Assembly: GCF_015706575.1 (NCBI RefSeq) | Contig: NW_024037072.1 | Span: 18,043,162 to 18,107,161, forward strand | From: Patiria miniata | Taxonomy: Eukaryota > Echinodermata > Asteroidea > Valvatida > Asterinidae | DNA: 64,000 nt | Reading direction: 5' to 3' | Shown here: positions 62,121 to 64,000 of the stretch, piece after piece | Layout of the letters: each line of letters starts with the position of its first letter | Position numbering within the stretch: position 1 is the stretch's first letter | Program-made: the position numbers and the translations under genes | Notes under the pieces: generated by a model | What the model was told of the DNA's origin: nothing | Databases searched by the model: none | Seen by the model: the letters and a program-made list of their open reading frames with translations, nothing else

Positions 62121-63049
62121 ACTGCACTGCCTGTCCAACCTTACAAGTGGGGCTTATGGTATAAACTTGCATTTATATTTGCCTATTATCCCTCCTTTGT
62201 TTAGAATTTCCCTTGTGGGGACAGGTCAGAAAAAAAACCGACTTGTGGGTTACCACTGTTCCTTTTTTTATTTTTTTTTTCATAGAGTATACCACAAGTC
62301 CCTCTCGTAAAACGTTGGTCGCTCCTTGCCCACCGACTTGTCGGGGGAAAAAAACACTTAAAAAGGTTCCCCAAGCCTTAAAAAAAAATTATGCCGAGAA
62401 ATCTAACATATTCCTTGAATATAATGTATGGGGCTGAAGATTTGGTAGTTGTCGCTTTTAACTTAACCATGTTGCCCACGAGATCAACACCCTACAGTGT
62501 TGTTGTTTGGGGTGGTTTTAAATTGATGCATTAAACATTTTAAAATATCACACGTATTTTACATACTCAAAGTGCAGAATTCGAAATGAAAGTTGAGTAA
62601 CGTACATTGAAAACGCGTTCGTATACATTTATGTCTTACCTAAAACGCCTCTCAGCATGCCAACAACCTATGGACGTCAGAAGAGAAAAAAACGTTAAAA
62701 AGGGACCGTTCTCACATGAATGCTCTTTTACATCGATATTGATGCATTTCCAACCCGACGTCAAATTAGGTATTTTTTCCCCGACCTTGTTGCCTTCCAA
62801 GTGGTTGTGTAGCACAGTAGTAGCAGTACTGGTTGAACGGTTCCCGGGCCCGTCGAATAGGCGGAATGGTACCAGAAAGACAGGGAACCAACTACTCGAC
62901 AGACAACAACAGCGTGGAATATTTTTCACAAACGTTTTTGAAACGATCCAAATCTTAGGAATTCAAGTAGACATTTCACAAAACTTCAATTTTTTGTTTA
63001 TTTTCAGTGTATGTGTTTTCCGTTTTCATGTATCCATTTGAAGCGTTCA
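62121..63049. other. Intergenic, no gene seen
   Basis: AT-rich start with poly-T. An open frame at 62607-63041 (144 codons, start MKTRSYTFMSYLKRL) and its antisense shadow have no recognisable motif. Confidence 0.3.
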
Positions 63050-63053
63050 TTAA

Positions 63054-63895
63054 AGATATAGTCAATCATTTGTAATTTGTGCATTTTGTTCGTTTGAAGC
63101 AACAAACGTGTTCAAAATCTGAGGAAGGATACTGAACAAATAACCTTATGAAGTTTCAGCTCAGCTTCCGAGCTGTATATTCCGAGAAAAACAGCATTCT
63201 AGGATCTCAATTTCGAATCAAAACGGTTGCTGAATCATGTTTTGAATTGTTTTGATTTGCAGCTATACGCGATGCCGCGCACTGATCCGACGAATTATAG
63301 CAACCGCGCGCGCCTGTGCGTCGTGCCAATGCTTGCGCGCGCTGCGCTGAATAACAACACGAACTACTATTTTAAATTTGCCTACGGTGCGTCTTAAGAC
63401 GCACCGTTGGAAAGGCCTTCTTTCGTTGATTACTTCAAAATGATAGCTTGCCAGAAAGATTAATTTCATAGGGAGTTTAGTCCACTTACTATCTTTCAAC
63501 CAAGTATGTTTTTCAACAATAATACGCCAGTTACTTTTTCGGATGGCTGCAAATGATCAAGGGCGGATCCAGGGGGGGGGGCCAAAGGGGGCCATGGCCC
63601 CCCCAAAAACGAAATCAATTTTTTTTATTTTTTATGTGACATCGCAATAACGGCAGGCAATGAGTACACCACCATCTTTTCCTCAAAAAAAACATTGGTT
63701 AAAGTGGTCAGAAATTGCCTCAGATCGCACCACAGAGCATCTAGAATCCAAATTTTTTTCGGGGCCCTTAAGCGGGCCCCGAACCCCACGCCGTAATTTT
63801 TTTGACCCACTTTTTGGGGGGAACCAAAATTTTTTTGGGTCCCCCCCAAAAAAATTGTGTTCTGGGTCCGCCCTTGCAAATGATGGACTATAGCT
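63054..63895. mobile_element. TTAA-flanked MITE, copy 2, carrying a nested insertion
   Basis: AGATATAGTCAATCATTTG at the left and AATGATGGACTATAGCT at the right are inverted ends, with TTAA outside (63050-63053 and 63896-63899). Without the 319-bp insertion and 8-bp duplication it would be about 515 bp, longer than the 388-bp copy at 50.9 kb. The extra part is a CpG-rich block at about 63250-63360 and a perfect 22-bp palindrome at 63385-63406 centred on GTCTTAAGAC. Confidence 0.75.
63558..63876 (-). mobile_element. hAT-like MITE of the CAAGGGCGGATCC family, copy 2
   Basis: 319 bp from CAAGGGCGGATCCAGG to CTGGGTCCGCCCTTG, flanked by perfect 8-bp duplications CAAATGAT (63550-63557 and 63877-63884) inside the TTAA-flanked MITE. 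Its orientation is opposite to the 50.3-kb copy. A local GGGGCCCTTAAGCGGGCCCC palindrome (about 63762-63781) is absent from the other copy. Confidence 0.9.
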
Positions 63896-64000
63896 TTAAC
63901 AGGAGTCAGAAATTTCCTCAAATTTGATTTTTCGGAATGGCCACTCATGTGTGCATGTGGTCGCTCAGTCCACCACACGCGTAGACATGACACGGCATTG

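Overview
The window is eukaryotic. It has intron-split genes with GT-AG junctions, a tRNA-derived SINE with A and B boxes, many miniature inverted-repeat transposons (MITEs), long poly-C and poly-G runs, and frequent palindromic words such as TACATGTA and TAGGCCTA. Together these suggest a marine invertebrate animal, perhaps an echinoderm, hemichordate or lancelet. I cannot fix the species from sequence alone.

Region 1 (about 0.6-11.4 kb) is the most interesting part. A six-exon RecQ-like superfamily 2 helicase gene on the + strand faces a large gene on the - strand. The - strand gene looks like a DDE-type transposase carrying two PHD fingers, with RNase H-like motifs that resemble DUF6589 proteins. 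The pair fits a large autonomous DNA transposon of the helicase-encoding Academ type (AcademH, from memory). The helicase is intact in every motif I could check. The transposase is open over roughly 1,050 codons except for one apparent single-base frameshift in a run of five T (five A in the coding strand) near 9545. I could not find the terminal inverted repeats.

Region 2 (about 13.6-19.4 kb) holds a CpG-rich, promoter-like segment with an NRF1-type palindrome, two back-to-back MITEs, and the last three coding exons of a SUB1/PC4 transcription coactivator homologue (16051-18722, + strand). Its first coding exon is not identified. The presumed 3' UTR carries a non-autonomous hAT element with a perfect 8-bp target-site duplication (TSD).

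Region 3 (about 19.4-64 kb) has no protein-coding gene that I recognise. It contains two possible TATA promoters and many repeats: a 31-copy 23-bp minisatellite; two foldback elements whose arms are tandem repeats and which carry 9-bp TSDs; a GAGACC hexamer repeat interrupted by a hAT-like MITE with an 8-bp TSD; a TTAA-flanked MITE pair, one copy of which holds a second, inverted hAT-like MITE; and two further dispersed families with copies at 22-24, 33 and 61 kb. These insertions allow relative dating of the elements. Most ORFs in this region are short and repeat-derived.
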